A stretch of 64,000 nt of DNA from the NCBI RefSeq assembly GCF_000716595.1, contig NZ_JNXC01000016.1, positions 62,001 through 126,000 on the forward strand, written 5' to 3'. Positions within the stretch are counted from its first letter, which is position 1. Each line of letters opens with the position of its first letter. Origin of the DNA: Saccharothrix sp. NRRL B-16314 (GTDB taxonomy: Bacteria; Actinomycetota; Actinomycetes; Mycobacteriales; Pseudonocardiaceae). The notes under the pieces were generated by a model that saw only the letters and a list, made by a program, of their open reading frames with translations, ran no database searches and was not told where the DNA came from. A program made the translations under genes and the position numbers. This document shows, piece by piece, positions 43,327 through 51,749 of the stretch.

Positions 43327-43518
43327 TCAGGTCGTGCCCTCGAAGTGCGAACGAACCGCCCTGGTGACCGGGTGGTCGGGGCCCGGCACTCGTTCGGTGT
43401 CGGCCAGGGCCGCTTCGAACAGCGGAGTCGCGCGTTCCAGGTCGCCCACCGCCAGGTGAGCGGCGGTGAGGCTGTTGCGGGAGCCCAGCGTCTCGGGGTG
43501 GTCCGGGCCGTGGAGGCG
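43327..43518 (-). pseudogene. 3' remnant of a TPR-repeat protein
   Basis: The minus strand reads about 64 residues containing HGPDHPETLGSRNSLTAAHL, GDLERATPLFEAALADTERV and GPDHPVTRAVRSHF before a stop at 43327. This is the repeated sequence of kinesin-light-chain-type TPRs found at the ends of NB-ARC/AfsR-like proteins. No start codon or upstream repeats remain, so it is a truncated fragment. It ends just where a small unrelated frame begins. Confidence 0.65.
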
Positions 43519-43519
43519 T

Positions 43520-43657
43520 TCACTGCTGCGGCGCGGTCGGGTGCCTCACGTCGGTCAGCACGACCGGCACGCCGAACCGCAGCACCACCCACACCGCGCC
43601 ACCGCAGACCAACGCACCACCGGCCAACCACCACGCGCGAGCCCGGTCGACCGTCAC
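43520..43657 (-). CDS. possible 45-aa single-span membrane peptide
   Basis: GTG 43657 opens MTVDRARAWWLAGGALVC, followed by GGAVWVVLRFGVPVVLT and a short polar tail. One membrane span is evident. The ribosome binding site is poor (AGAG directly against the GTG). It abuts the TPR remnant and may be real or part of the debris. Confidence 0.3.
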   Translation of the reverse strand: MTVDRARAWWLAGGALVCGGAVWVVLRFGVPVVLTDVRHPTAPQQ

Positions 43658-43735
43658 CTCTCACGCCCCGAGCCGCACGGCCCTGGTCTGCACCCGATGA
43701 TCGCACCACACCTGTACCTCGCCGCAGTAGCACCA

Positions 43736-43752
43736 CATTGCCGTGAGCAATG
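43736..43752. promoter_or_regulatory. CATTGC-N5-GCAATG inverted repeat
   Basis: Perfect 6-bp arms lie about 120 bp before the MFS exporter start. It is a possible operator; no regulator is adjacent. Confidence 0.3.
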
Positions 43753-43792
43753 CTCGCTTGTGCGACCGACGTTCAAGTCATCAGTTCGGTCC

Positions 43793-43805
43793 GTCCACAG
43801 TGGAC
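43793..43805. promoter_or_regulatory. GTCCACAGTGGAC palindrome
   Basis: This perfect 13-bp palindrome with a central A lies 66 bp before the MFS start, just upstream of the candidate promoter (TTGACC at 43835, with TACTAT at 43843 or TACCGT at 43860). Confidence 0.35.
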
Positions 43806-43871
43806 AGGCGTGGGACTCGGTGAAAGGCGGCGACTTGACCTCTACTATTGTCGAAGTTCTACCGTCGCCAC

Positions 43872-45407
43872 ATGACCACGATCGGTGCCTCCCGTGCCGG
43901 GAGACGCGAATGGGCCGGGCTCGCCGTGCTCACCCTGCCGACCTTGCTGGCCTCACTCGAACTGACCATCCCCAACCTCGCCCTGCCCGCGATCTCCGCG
44001 GATCTCGCGCCGACCGGCGAGGAGTCGCTGTGGATCATCGACAGCTACGGTTTCCTCCTCGCGGGCTCGCTGATCACCGCCGGTGCGCTGGGTGACCGCA
44101 TCGGGCGCCGTCGGCTGCTGATGATCGGATCGGCGCTGTTCGGCGTCATGTCCGTGTTCGCCGCGTACTCGACCAGCGCCGAGATGCTGATCGTGGCCCG
44201 TGCGCTGCTCGGCGTCGCCGGTGCGACGCTGATGCCGGCCGCGCTGTCACTGACCGCGGCCCTGTTCCGCGACCCCCGGCAGCGGACGGTCGCGATCGGC
44301 GTCGTCATCGCCGGCGTCGCGGGCGGCACCGCGATCGGCCCGCTGATCGGCGGGTGGGTCCTCCAGCACTTCTGGTGGGGCGCGGTGTTCCTCATCGCGA
44401 CGCCGGTGACCGCGCTCGTCCTGGTCCTCTGCCCGCTCCTGCTGCCGGAGCACCGCGCGGAGAGCTTCGGCCGGCTGGACGTGGTGAGCGCCGTGCTGTC
44501 CGTGGCCGCCGTGCTGGCGGTGATCTACGGGCTCAAGCACGTGGCCGTCAGCGGTCCGGACGTCGTGTCGCTCGCGTCCGTCGTGATCGGTCTGCTCCTC
44601 GGCTCCTGGTTCGTCCGCCGACAGCAGCGCGACGACCCGCTGGTCGACCTCCGGCTGTTCCGCTCCACTTCCTTCAGCGTGTCGCTGGGCACGCTGCTGT
44701 TCGGCGTCTTCGTGCTCTTCGGCGCCAACTTCTTCCTGGCGCAGTACCTCCAGCTGGTGTTCGGGCTCTCGCCGCTCCACGCCGGCCTGTGGACCGCGCC
44801 GTCGGCGTGCGGCGTCATCGTGGGGTCGACCCTCGCGCCGGTGCTCGTGCGCCGAGTGCGCCCGGGTTTCGTGGTCGCGAGCGGTCTGGTGCTCGCCGCC
44901 GCCGGGTTCGCGGTGCTGACGCTCGTGACGCCGGGTTCCGGGCTGCCGCCGCTGGTGGTCGGCTCGGTCGTGATCTCGCTCGGGCTCGGACCGATGATGA
45001 CCCTGACCACCGACCTCGTCGTCGGTTCCGCGCCGGCGGAGCGGTCCGGCGAGGCGTCCGCGCTGTCGGAGACGGCACCGGAACTCGGTGGTGCGCTGGG
45101 CATCGCGATCCTCGGCAGCGTCGGTACCGCCGTCTACCGCGCCGGTGTGGCCGGCACGGTCCCGCCAGGTCTGGCGGAGGACTCGGCGCTTGCCGCGGGG
45201 GAGACCCTGGGTGGCGCCGTGTCGGCCGCCGAGCAGGTGCGTGGCCCGGTCGGCGACCGACTGCTCGACACCGCCCGCGCGGCCTTCACCGACGGGCTGC
45301 ACCTGATCGCCGTGATCGGCATCGTGGTGCTGGTCGCCGCCGCGGCCCTGGTCGCCGGTCTGCTCCGCCACGTCCGGTCCTCGAACGAGCCGCGGCAGAC
45401 CGGCTGA
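43872..45407 (+). CDS. MFS drug exporter, DHA2 (14-helix) family
   Basis: 511 residues from ATG 43872; the frame could begin at TTG 43848, but TACCGT ends 6 bases before this ATG, which suits a leaderless start. About fourteen membrane helices. Motif A GDRIGRRRLLMIGS, the antiporter motif C-like GVAGGTAIGPLIGGW, and LDLT-like LELTIPNLALP in helix 1, as in QacA/SmvA-type proton antiporters. Predicted to expel cationic or amphiphilic drugs. Palindromes upstream suggest repression by an unlinked regulator. Confidence 0.9.
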   Translation: MTTIGASRAGRREWAGLAVLTLPTLLASLELTIPNLALPAISADLAPTGEESLWIIDSYGFLLAGSLITAGALGDRIGRRRLLMIGSALFGVMSVFAAYSTSAEMLIVARALLGVAGATLMPAALSLTAALFRDPRQRTVAIGVVIAGVAGGTAIGPLIGGWVLQHFWWGAVFLIATPVTALVLVLCPLLLPEHRAESFGRLDVVSAVLSVAAVLAVIYGLKHVAVSGPDVVSLASVVIGLLLGSWFVRRQQRDDPLVDLRLFRSTSFSVSLGTLLFGVFVLFGANFFLAQYLQLVFGLSPLHAGLWTAPSACGVIVGSTLAPVLVRRVRPGFVVASGLVLAAAGFAVLTLVTPGSGLPPLVVGSVVISLGLGPMMTLTTDLVVGSAPAERSGEASALSETAPELGGALGIAILGSVGTAVYRAGVAGTVPPGLAEDSALAAGETLGGAVSAAEQVRGPVGDRLLDTARAAFTDGLHLIAVIGIVVLVAAAALVAGLLRHVRSSNEPRQTG

Positions 45408-45422
45408 CCCGGCCGCCGGTCC

Positions 45423-46892
45423 TCAGATCGGGAAGTGCGCGTGGCCCACGGCTTGCACGGTGACCCAGCGCGTGTCGGTGAAGGCTTCGGCGCCCACCTG
45501 CCCGCCGAAGCGGCCGTAGCCGGAGCCCTTCACGCCGCCGAACGGCGCCTGCGGTTCGTCCGCGATGGTCTGGTCGTTGACGTGGACGATGCCGGTGCGC
45601 AGGCGGCCCGCCACCTCGAGGCCCTTCGCCAGGTCCTCCGTGATGACGCCCGCGACGAGGCCGTACGGGGTGTCGTTGGCGAGGGCGACGGCCTCGTCGG
45701 CGCTGTCGACCACGTGCACCGCGGTCGCCGGTCCGAAGACCTCGTCGTGGTAGATCTTCATCTCCTCGGTGACCCCGGTGAGGACGACCGGGCGGATCAG
45801 CGTGCCCGGTTCCTCGATCTCACCGGTGCCGGCGGCCAGTCCGGCGCCGAGGGAGACCGCGTCCGCGACGAGCGCCGAGACCCGGCGGGCGGCAGCCGCG
45901 TTCACGACCGGGCCGACCGCGGTGCCCGGGTCGCTCGGATCGCCGCACGGCAGTGCCCGGACGCGGGCGGCGAACCCGGCCGTGAACTCGTCGGCGATCG
46001 AGCGGTGGACGATCACCCGGTCCACGCACATGCAGATCTGCCCGGCGTTCATGAAGGAACCGAAGACCGCGGCGTCCACCGCGTAGTCGACGTCGGCGTC
46101 CTCCAGCACCAGCAAGGCGTTCTTGCCGCCGAGTTCGAGCACGGCGGGCTTGAGGTGCTGGGCGGCCAGGACGCCGACGACGCGGCCGACCTCCGTGGAA
46201 CCGGTGAAGTTGACCATCCGCACCCTGGGGTCGGCGATCAGCGCGGAGACCACCTCGGGTCCGTCGGCGTGGTCGTTGGTGACGACGTTCAGCACGCCCG
46301 CGGGCAGTCCCGCCTCGTGCAGGACGTCCGAGATCAGCAGGCCGCAGGCGATCGGCGCGTTCTCGCTCGGCTTCAGCACCACGGTGTTGCCCATCGCGAT
46401 CGGCAGCGCGACGGCGCGGACGCCGAGGATGACCGGGGCGTTCCACGGCGAGATCGCGGCGATCACCCCCTTCGGCACCCGCACCTGCGTGGAGTGCGCG
46501 CCGTCGGCGTTGGTCGCGAGGACCTGGCCGGTCGGGCGACCGACCTCGGCCGCCGCCTCCAGCAGGATGTCGGCGGCCAGGGCGGCGTTGAAGCCCGCCC
46601 ACGGCCCGATCCCGCCGACCTCCGCGGCCATCAGGCGGACGACCTCTTCGGTGCGCTCCGCCATCAATTGCGCGGCCCGCAGGAAGATCCGACGGCGTTC
46701 GGCCGGTGCGGTCGCGGCCCACGCCTCGAACGCGGCGTCGGCGGCGTCGACGGCCCGGCGCACGTCCTCCGGGGTGCCCGCGGCGACTTCCGCGCAGACG
46801 GCGCCGGTCCACGGGTTGATGTCGGAGGTGGTGCGACCGGAGGAGGCGGGGACCTCCTGGCCGTTGATGATCAGTCCTCGAGAGGTGGACAC
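45423..46892 (-). CDS. aldehyde dehydrogenase (vanillin/benzaldehyde-type)
   Basis: 489 residues from GTG 46892 (VSTSRGLIINGQEVPA), with AGGAG 5 bases upstream. NAD-dependent family: SPWNAPVILGVRAVALPIAM, VLKPSENAP, NFTGSTEVGRVVG, LELGGKN (general base Glu) and AGQICMC (catalytic Cys), EVFGP and GGVKGSGYGRFGG. Closest by pattern to aromatic aldehyde dehydrogenases. It lies downstream of SUKH and P450 genes on the same strand, but 247 bases separate it from the SUKH gene. That gap contains a run of eight C and no gene I recognise. Confidence 0.9.
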   Translation of the reverse strand: MSTSRGLIINGQEVPASSGRTTSDINPWTGAVCAEVAAGTPEDVRRAVDAADAAFEAWAATAPAERRRIFLRAAQLMAERTEEVVRLMAAEVGGIGPWAGFNAALAADILLEAAAEVGRPTGQVLATNADGAHSTQVRVPKGVIAAISPWNAPVILGVRAVALPIAMGNTVVLKPSENAPIACGLLISDVLHEAGLPAGVLNVVTNDHADGPEVVSALIADPRVRMVNFTGSTEVGRVVGVLAAQHLKPAVLELGGKNALLVLEDADVDYAVDAAVFGSFMNAGQICMCVDRVIVHRSIADEFTAGFAARVRALPCGDPSDPGTAVGPVVNAAAARRVSALVADAVSLGAGLAAGTGEIEEPGTLIRPVVLTGVTEEMKIYHDEVFGPATAVHVVDSADEAVALANDTPYGLVAGVITEDLAKGLEVAGRLRTGIVHVNDQTIADEPQAPFGGVKGSGYGRFGGQVGAEAFTDTRWVTVQAVGHAHFPI

Positions 46893-47139
46893 GGTGCTCC
46901 TGGGAATGGGGATCGGGCTTCGGACCGCGACGGACGAGGGCGGAGGAGCGGCGGCCCCGCGGGTGCGCAGCCCTTGGTGCGCCTGGAGGTGTGCGCCGGG
47001 CCGGTGCCCTCGCTCACTCCCGACGACCGCAGGGATCAGGCTCGCTGGGTGGGTCACCGCGACCACGGGACCTCGCCCCCCCCACCACCATGTCACGGAT
47101 CGCCGGCGGTGGAGACCGCCGAAGTTCGGCATGCCGCCG

Positions 47140-47817
47140 TCACGACCACAGCCACTCGCCGGGGAACGCCTCCAGCACTGCTCCCAACGCCGCCGACGTC
47201 CGACCGCGCACCATCAGGAAACCATCGCCCATGACGCGGACCACCACGTCGGCGTTCGCGTACCAGCGCGAGTCGCCCACGTGGGGCACGGCGAGCGGCG
47301 TGAACGCGCGCTCGATCCGCGCCAGGTCCACGTCGTCCTCCAGTTCACGGCACTCGGTCAGCCCGTCCTGGAGGAGCAGCGACTCGGCCAGCACCATCTC
47401 CACGCACGCCAGGGAGAAGCGGTCGAGGAACGGCTCCCACTTCTCCACCCGCTTGTCGGCGAGGTCCGGCCGCAGGAAGACCGGCGGGTCGTCCCCGACC
47501 GGCGCCACACCCCAGTGCGCGCACGCCTGGTTCTCCACGCGGTGCACGAGCACGCCGTCCCACATCCGCAGCCGGTCGGGGCTGAGCAGCTCGTCCTGGT
47601 TGCCGGTCAGGTCGGCCCGCCGGCCGAACAGCGCGTACGCCTCCCGCACGGCCGCGGGCAGCCGTATGCCGAGCCGTTCCTCGGCCTCGTCGACCGCGCA
47701 CCCGTCGTCGTCACCGAGCGGGCTCACGAAGTGCTCGGCGTACTCCCGCACGAACCACCAGGCCTGGTGCCGGTCGACCACCGCCTGCTCCAGCGCGGCC
47801 CCCATGTCGAATCCCAT
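47140..47817 (-). CDS. SUKH (SMI1/KNR4-like) domain protein
   Basis: 225 residues from ATG 47817 (MGFDMGAALEQAVVDR). The SUKH pattern is visible in VDEAEERLGIRLPAAVREAY, ALFGRR and ELLSPDRLRMWDGVL, with the later NQACAHWGVAP typical of the family. SUKH proteins are often immunity proteins against polymorphic toxins, but stand-alone members occur; no toxin gene is adjacent. It starts 11 bases after the P450 stop, so it is co-transcribed with it. Confidence 0.72.
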   Translation of the reverse strand: MGFDMGAALEQAVVDRHQAWWFVREYAEHFVSPLGDDDGCAVDEAEERLGIRLPAAVREAYALFGRRADLTGNQDELLSPDRLRMWDGVLVHRVENQACAHWGVAPVGDDPPVFLRPDLADKRVEKWEPFLDRFSLACVEMVLAESLLLQDGLTECRELEDDVDLARIERAFTPLAVPHVGDSRWYANADVVVRVMGDGFLMVRGRTSAALGAVLEAFPGEWLWS

Positions 47818-47828
47818 GCGGCGACACC

Positions 47829-48977
47829 CTATTGGGTCTCCCCGCCGGAACACCGCGCGAGGTGGACCGGGAGGTGGTCGAGACCCCGCTGCGTGCCGGT
47901 GGGTCGTCGGACTGGTGCGCCGGCGGGGGCGATCACCCCCACGTCGGCGAACGCCTCCAGCAGGGCCAGCAGCACGTGCTTGCCCAGGTGGCCGCCGAAG
48001 CACGAGTGCGTTCCCCGGCCGAGCCCCAGGTGGGGGTTGGGGGAACGGGTGAAGCACGCTTCGTCCGGATCGGGGAACACCTCGGGATCGCGGTTCGCCG
48101 CGGCGAGCACGGTGATCACGACGTCACCGCGCCGCAGGAGCTTCCCGCGCAGGGTCACGTCGGTCTTGCAGTGCCGGCTGACCACCTGCACGGGGCCGGT
48201 CAGCCGCACCAGTTCCTCCACCGCCCGGCCGTCCAGCGCGGACAGCTCAGCACCGGTGCGCATCCCGTGCGCCAGCAGCCACTCCACCGCGTTGCCCAGC
48301 AGGTTGGCGGTGGTCGAGTAGCCCGCGTCGAACACCGCGCGCAGCGAGTTGCGCAGAACCCGGTCCCGCGCCGGGACCCGCGCGAGCACGCCGTCGGGTC
48401 GGGCTTCGGCGCGCCACCGGTCGATCATGGCGTTGAGCGTGTCGCGGGCGGCCAGCGACGGCCCGCGCCGGGTGGGGTCCAGACCGGAGTCCATGCCCAG
48501 CACGAGGGTGCGCGACGCAATCCGCAACTGCTCGTGGTCGCCGGGCACGGGAACGCCGTAGAGGTCGCAGACCGCCTGCAGCGCAAGGGGTTCGGCGATG
48601 CCGGTGGCGAAGTCGACCGGGCCGTCCGGTTCGGCGAGCAGCAGTTCGCGCGCGACTCGGCGCACCCCGTCGGCCCAGCCGGTGACCTCGCGGCGGCGCA
48701 CCGCGTCGAGGAACAGGTGGCGGATGGCGGTGTGCTCGGGCGGGTCCAGGGTCTGGATGCTCAGCACGGTGTCCGGGATCGGCTTGCCCAGGGCGCGGGG
48801 ATCGGAGCCGAAGGAGTCGGTGTCCTTGAGCACCCGCGCGCAGTCGTCGTGACGGGTGAGCACCCACGCGCCGAGCTGGTCGTGGCGGTGCACGGGGTCT
48901 TCCGCGCGCAGCCTGGCGTAGACGGCGTGCGGGTCGGCGAGCATGCTCTCCGACAGGGGCGCGAACACGCCGGTCAC
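47829..48977 (-). CDS. cytochrome P450 with atypical I-helix
   Basis: 382 residues. The heme-binding loop is LGRGTHSCFGG, with the usual initial Phe as Leu, and Cys as thiolate ligand. ExxR is in VEELVRLTG, and the K-helix/PERF region reads VFPDPDEACF. The oxygen-activating I-helix motif reads AGYSTT, so the acidic residue normally before Thr-Thr is Ser. Family sequences with this change often catalyse unusual reactions. It is soluble and of bacterial class I type, needing ferredoxin from elsewhere. It lies between a secreted peptidase gene (65 bases upstream) and the SUKH gene. Confidence 0.88.
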   Translation of the reverse strand: MTGVFAPLSESMLADPHAVYARLRAEDPVHRHDQLGAWVLTRHDDCARVLKDTDSFGSDPRALGKPIPDTVLSIQTLDPPEHTAIRHLFLDAVRRREVTGWADGVRRVARELLLAEPDGPVDFATGIAEPLALQAVCDLYGVPVPGDHEQLRIASRTLVLGMDSGLDPTRRGPSLAARDTLNAMIDRWRAEARPDGVLARVPARDRVLRNSLRAVFDAGYSTTANLLGNAVEWLLAHGMRTGAELSALDGRAVEELVRLTGPVQVVSRHCKTDVTLRGKLLRRGDVVITVLAAANRDPEVFPDPDEACFTRSPNPHLGLGRGTHSCFGGHLGKHVLLALLEAFADVGVIAPAGAPVRRPTGTQRGLDHLPVHLARCSGGETQ

Positions 48978-49042
48978 CTGGTCCTCCTCGGGGTGGTGGG
49001 ACGCGGCGGGCGCGCCCCACCACGATCAGGGCTCACCGGTCG

Positions 49043-50443
49043 CTAGTGCGGGTAGTCCACGGCCGCCACCTCCCCTCCGCTCGACAGGGTGTCGTCCACG
49101 GCGAACCAGCCCACGGCCCAGGCCATCGCCCGCATCGCCTCGCCCAGCGCACCCACGTGCACGTTGGACAGGTCGTCGCAGGGCTGGTGGTAGCACGGGT
49201 CGTAGGGCTGTCCCGCGGTGCCGCCGAACACGGCGGCCTCCTCGGGAGTCTTGATGCCCCGCACCCCGCCGAACGCGCCGCCGACGGGGATTCCCGCACG
49301 GGCGAACGGCTCCTGGTCGGAGCGGATGTCCGCGAGGTCCGCGGTGCGGAAGGGCAGCCGTTGCAGGCGGTAGCCCTGGGAGAGCACGGCTTCCACGGTG
49401 CCCGATCCCGGCGGACCGGCCGGCGCGCCGGTGCCGGGGTGGTCGCTGTCGTCGCCGTCGACCACGAACCGCACGAAGTTCGGCGACGCGATCAGCTCCC
49501 AGTTGAGGTAGAGCCGGATCGCGGCCAACTCCTGCTGGGTGCGGGTAGCGACGTAGTGCGTGGAGCCGATGTTGATCAGCTCTTCGGCGCCCCAGAACGC
49601 GAACCGCACCTTGTTCGGCACGCGGTGTTGGTGCGGCGCGAGGCGGACGGCCGTCTCCAGCAGCGCCGAGACGCTGGTCGCGTTGTCGTTGATCCCCGGG
49701 CCGTCCGCGCCGCTGTCCAGGTGGGCGCCCGCCATCACCACGTGGTCCGCGCGCCCGCCGGCGGTCTCGGCGAACACGTTCACGGTGGTGCTGTCGACGG
49801 TGTGGCCGCTCAGGCGCAGCACGCCGTGGCCGGACAGCGACTCGGCCTCGCGCACGCTGGTGAACGCGACCGGCAGGACCGCGCCCGCGGCCTGTCGCCG
49901 GATGACGGCGTCGAGGGCCGGCGTGACGTCGTAGACGACCAGGGCGCGCACCCCGGCGGCCTGGGCGGCGACGGTCTTGCCCGCGGTGGTGCAGACGCCC
50001 GAGGGTGCGACGGCGATGGCCGTGCCCGGCGGGTAGTCGGCCGGGGCGCACCCCGCGTCCGCCGCACGGGCGATCGTGCCCTCGACGTCGGCGGCCAGCC
50101 CGTACTGCGCCATGAGCACCAGTGCCCGACCCTCGTCGGTGGTCAGCGATTCGGTGTCGGCGGTGAAGGCGCGGAACGGCACGGACTGTTCGGTGACCCG
50201 GTACCCGGCGCGTTCCAGCACCTGTTCCACGTGCGCGCGGGATTTCTCGAACCCGGGTGTCCCGGCCTCCCGGTTGCCGCCGCTGGTGCTCGCCGCGAAG
50301 TCGAAAGCGCGCACCGAGGACATGGCGTCACGGGTGCTGACGGAACCGGCCAACGACCGTGCCAACCAGCCCGTTCCCGTATTCGCGGCAGCCGGAACCG
50401 GAACGGTCAAGAAAAGCAGAATGATGAGCGGAACGGCACGCAT
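49043..50443 (-). CDS. secreted M28 aminopeptidase
   Basis: 466 residues from ATG 50443 (MRAVPLIILLFLTVPVPAAA), with GGGGGA upstream; the longer frame to 50491 adds no signal. After a signal peptide comes a PA-domain insertion (residues about 110-230) and the dizinc M28 catalytic domain: AGAHLDSGADGPGINDNATS (His and bridging Asp), WGAEELINIGS (Glu base and ligand), and DPCYHQPCDDL (last His). This is the Streptomyces griseus aminopeptidase type. It would release N-terminal residues from peptides outside the cell. Confidence 0.9.
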   Translation of the reverse strand: MRAVPLIILLFLTVPVPAAANTGTGWLARSLAGSVSTRDAMSSVRAFDFAASTSGGNREAGTPGFEKSRAHVEQVLERAGYRVTEQSVPFRAFTADTESLTTDEGRALVLMAQYGLAADVEGTIARAADAGCAPADYPPGTAIAVAPSGVCTTAGKTVAAQAAGVRALVVYDVTPALDAVIRRQAAGAVLPVAFTSVREAESLSGHGVLRLSGHTVDSTTVNVFAETAGGRADHVVMAGAHLDSGADGPGINDNATSVSALLETAVRLAPHQHRVPNKVRFAFWGAEELINIGSTHYVATRTQQELAAIRLYLNWELIASPNFVRFVVDGDDSDHPGTGAPAGPPGSGTVEAVLSQGYRLQRLPFRTADLADIRSDQEPFARAGIPVGGAFGGVRGIKTPEEAAVFGGTAGQPYDPCYHQPCDDLSNVHVGALGEAMRAMAWAVGWFAVDDTLSSGGEVAAVDYPH

Positions 50444-50537
50444 GAATCCCCCGGAATGACCTCTAATGCTCCATTGGCATTTCGCTGTCACCTCTTCCGG
50501 AGGCTACTGCGCCAATAGGATTTGCGCAACCCGCGGA

Positions 50538-50560
50538 GAATTCCTCCCAGTGGGGAATTC
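50538..50560. promoter_or_regulatory. GAATTCC-N9-GGAATTC inverted repeat
   Basis: Perfect 7-bp arms lie in the 197-bp gap between the divergent M28 peptidase and methyltransferase genes. It is a possible regulator site or a weak hairpin. Confidence 0.35.
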
Positions 50561-50640
50561 GGGTCCGGCGATGGGTTTCGGGCGCCGGACCCCGAAAATG
50601 GGGTGAGGGGCGCGCGGCCGTGGGCGTAGCGTCGGCGACC

Positions 50641-51420
50641 ATGATCGGTGACGCGAATGTCGGGGACGACCCGGCGGACGGCTGGTTCCCCGAGACCGTG
50701 GCCGCGGGCTACGACGCCCCGGGCGGTGCGAACGTGCCCGAGGTGGTGACACCCGCGGTGGACGTCCTCGAAGACCTGGCCGACGGTCCGGTGCTCGAGT
50801 TCGCCGTCGGCACCGGGCGGATCGCCGCGCCGCTGGCCGCTCGCGGTGTGCCGGTGAGCGGCATCGAGCTGAGCCGGGCGATGGCGGCGCGGATCGCGGG
50901 CAAACCGGGCGGCGACGCGGTCGAGGTCGTGATCGGCGACATGACGACGACGCGGGTGGCCGGTCGGTTCTCCCTGGTCTACCTGGTGTTCAACACGATC
51001 GGCAACGTGACCACGCAGGACGGGCAGGTCGACGTCTTCCGCAACGCGGCTGCGCACCTTCGGCCGGGCGGGCTGTTCCTCGTCGAGGTGGGCCTGCCGG
51101 ACCTGCGTCGCCTGCCGCCGGGGCAGGACGTCGTCCCGTTCACGGTGGCGCCCGACGCCCACGGCGGCGGCTACGTCGGGTTCGACCAGTACGACGTCGT
51201 CACGCAGCAGTTCTCGTCGAACCACGTCACCGTGTCGGCGGACGGGACGGGGCGGTTCCGCCGGATTCCCTTCCGGTACGCCTGGCCGGCCGAGATGGAC
51301 CTCATGGCGCGCATCGCCGGGATGCGCCTGAAGCACCGCTGGGCGGACTGGGACCGCTCGGAGTTCACCGCGGACAGCACCAAGCACGTGTCGATCTGGG
51401 AGACCGACCAAGGCGCGTGA
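50641..51420 (+). CDS. class I SAM-dependent methyltransferase
   Basis: 259 residues from ATG 50641. The SAM-binding motif is VLEFAVGTGRIAAPLAARG, with the acidic strand end VSGIELSRAMAARI, then VVIGDMTTTRVAG. TAGCGT ends 8 bases before the ATG, so translation may be leaderless. The substrate is unknown; neighbours do not define a pathway. The 329 bases after it hold only the promoter, operator and leader of the endoglucanase gene. Confidence 0.82.
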   Translation: MIGDANVGDDPADGWFPETVAAGYDAPGGANVPEVVTPAVDVLEDLADGPVLEFAVGTGRIAAPLAARGVPVSGIELSRAMAARIAGKPGGDAVEVVIGDMTTTRVAGRFSLVYLVFNTIGNVTTQDGQVDVFRNAAAHLRPGGLFLVEVGLPDLRRLPPGQDVVPFTVAPDAHGGGYVGFDQYDVVTQQFSSNHVTVSADGTGRFRRIPFRYAWPAEMDLMARIAGMRLKHRWADWDRSEFTADSTKHVSIWETDQGA

Positions 51421-51538
51421 TGGTGCACCACGTCCGGCGGCGACCATTTCGCGCCGTGGCCGGTTCGGCTGCGGTGACCGGACAGCGGCGTGCGCGATCT
51501 CTTTCCACGACGGACGGGGCTTGCTACAGTCAGATCCT

Positions 51539-51554
51539 CTGGGAGCGCTCCCAG
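51539..51554 (+). promoter_or_regulatory. CebR-type operator before the GH12 gene
   Basis: CTGGGAGCGCTCCCAG is a perfect 16-bp palindrome containing TGGGAGCGCTCCCA, the published Streptomyces CebR site. TTTCCA-N17-TACAGT (51502-51530) lies just upstream, so the predicted start point is next to the operator and a bound repressor would block initiation. Confidence 0.85.
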
Positions 51555-51749
51555 GGCACTTGCGGAGAACCTCGACGAGGAGGGCGGAGTGGTCCTGTCA
51601 CACCCGCGGCCACGTGGTTCTCCTGCGATTCGCTCCCCGATCACCGGAAGGTGATATCGCCCTTTCGGGCGACGCACCGAGGCGTTCATCCCGTCAACGG
51701 TTTCTCGGATGTCGCAACCGCCGCTGCGAGTCCGTCGGAAGGAGTTCCC

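Noticed and set aside
46893..47139. Possible gene fragment before the aldehyde dehydrogenase
   Set aside because: Short frames exist, but none has a start, ribosome site or recognisable motif.
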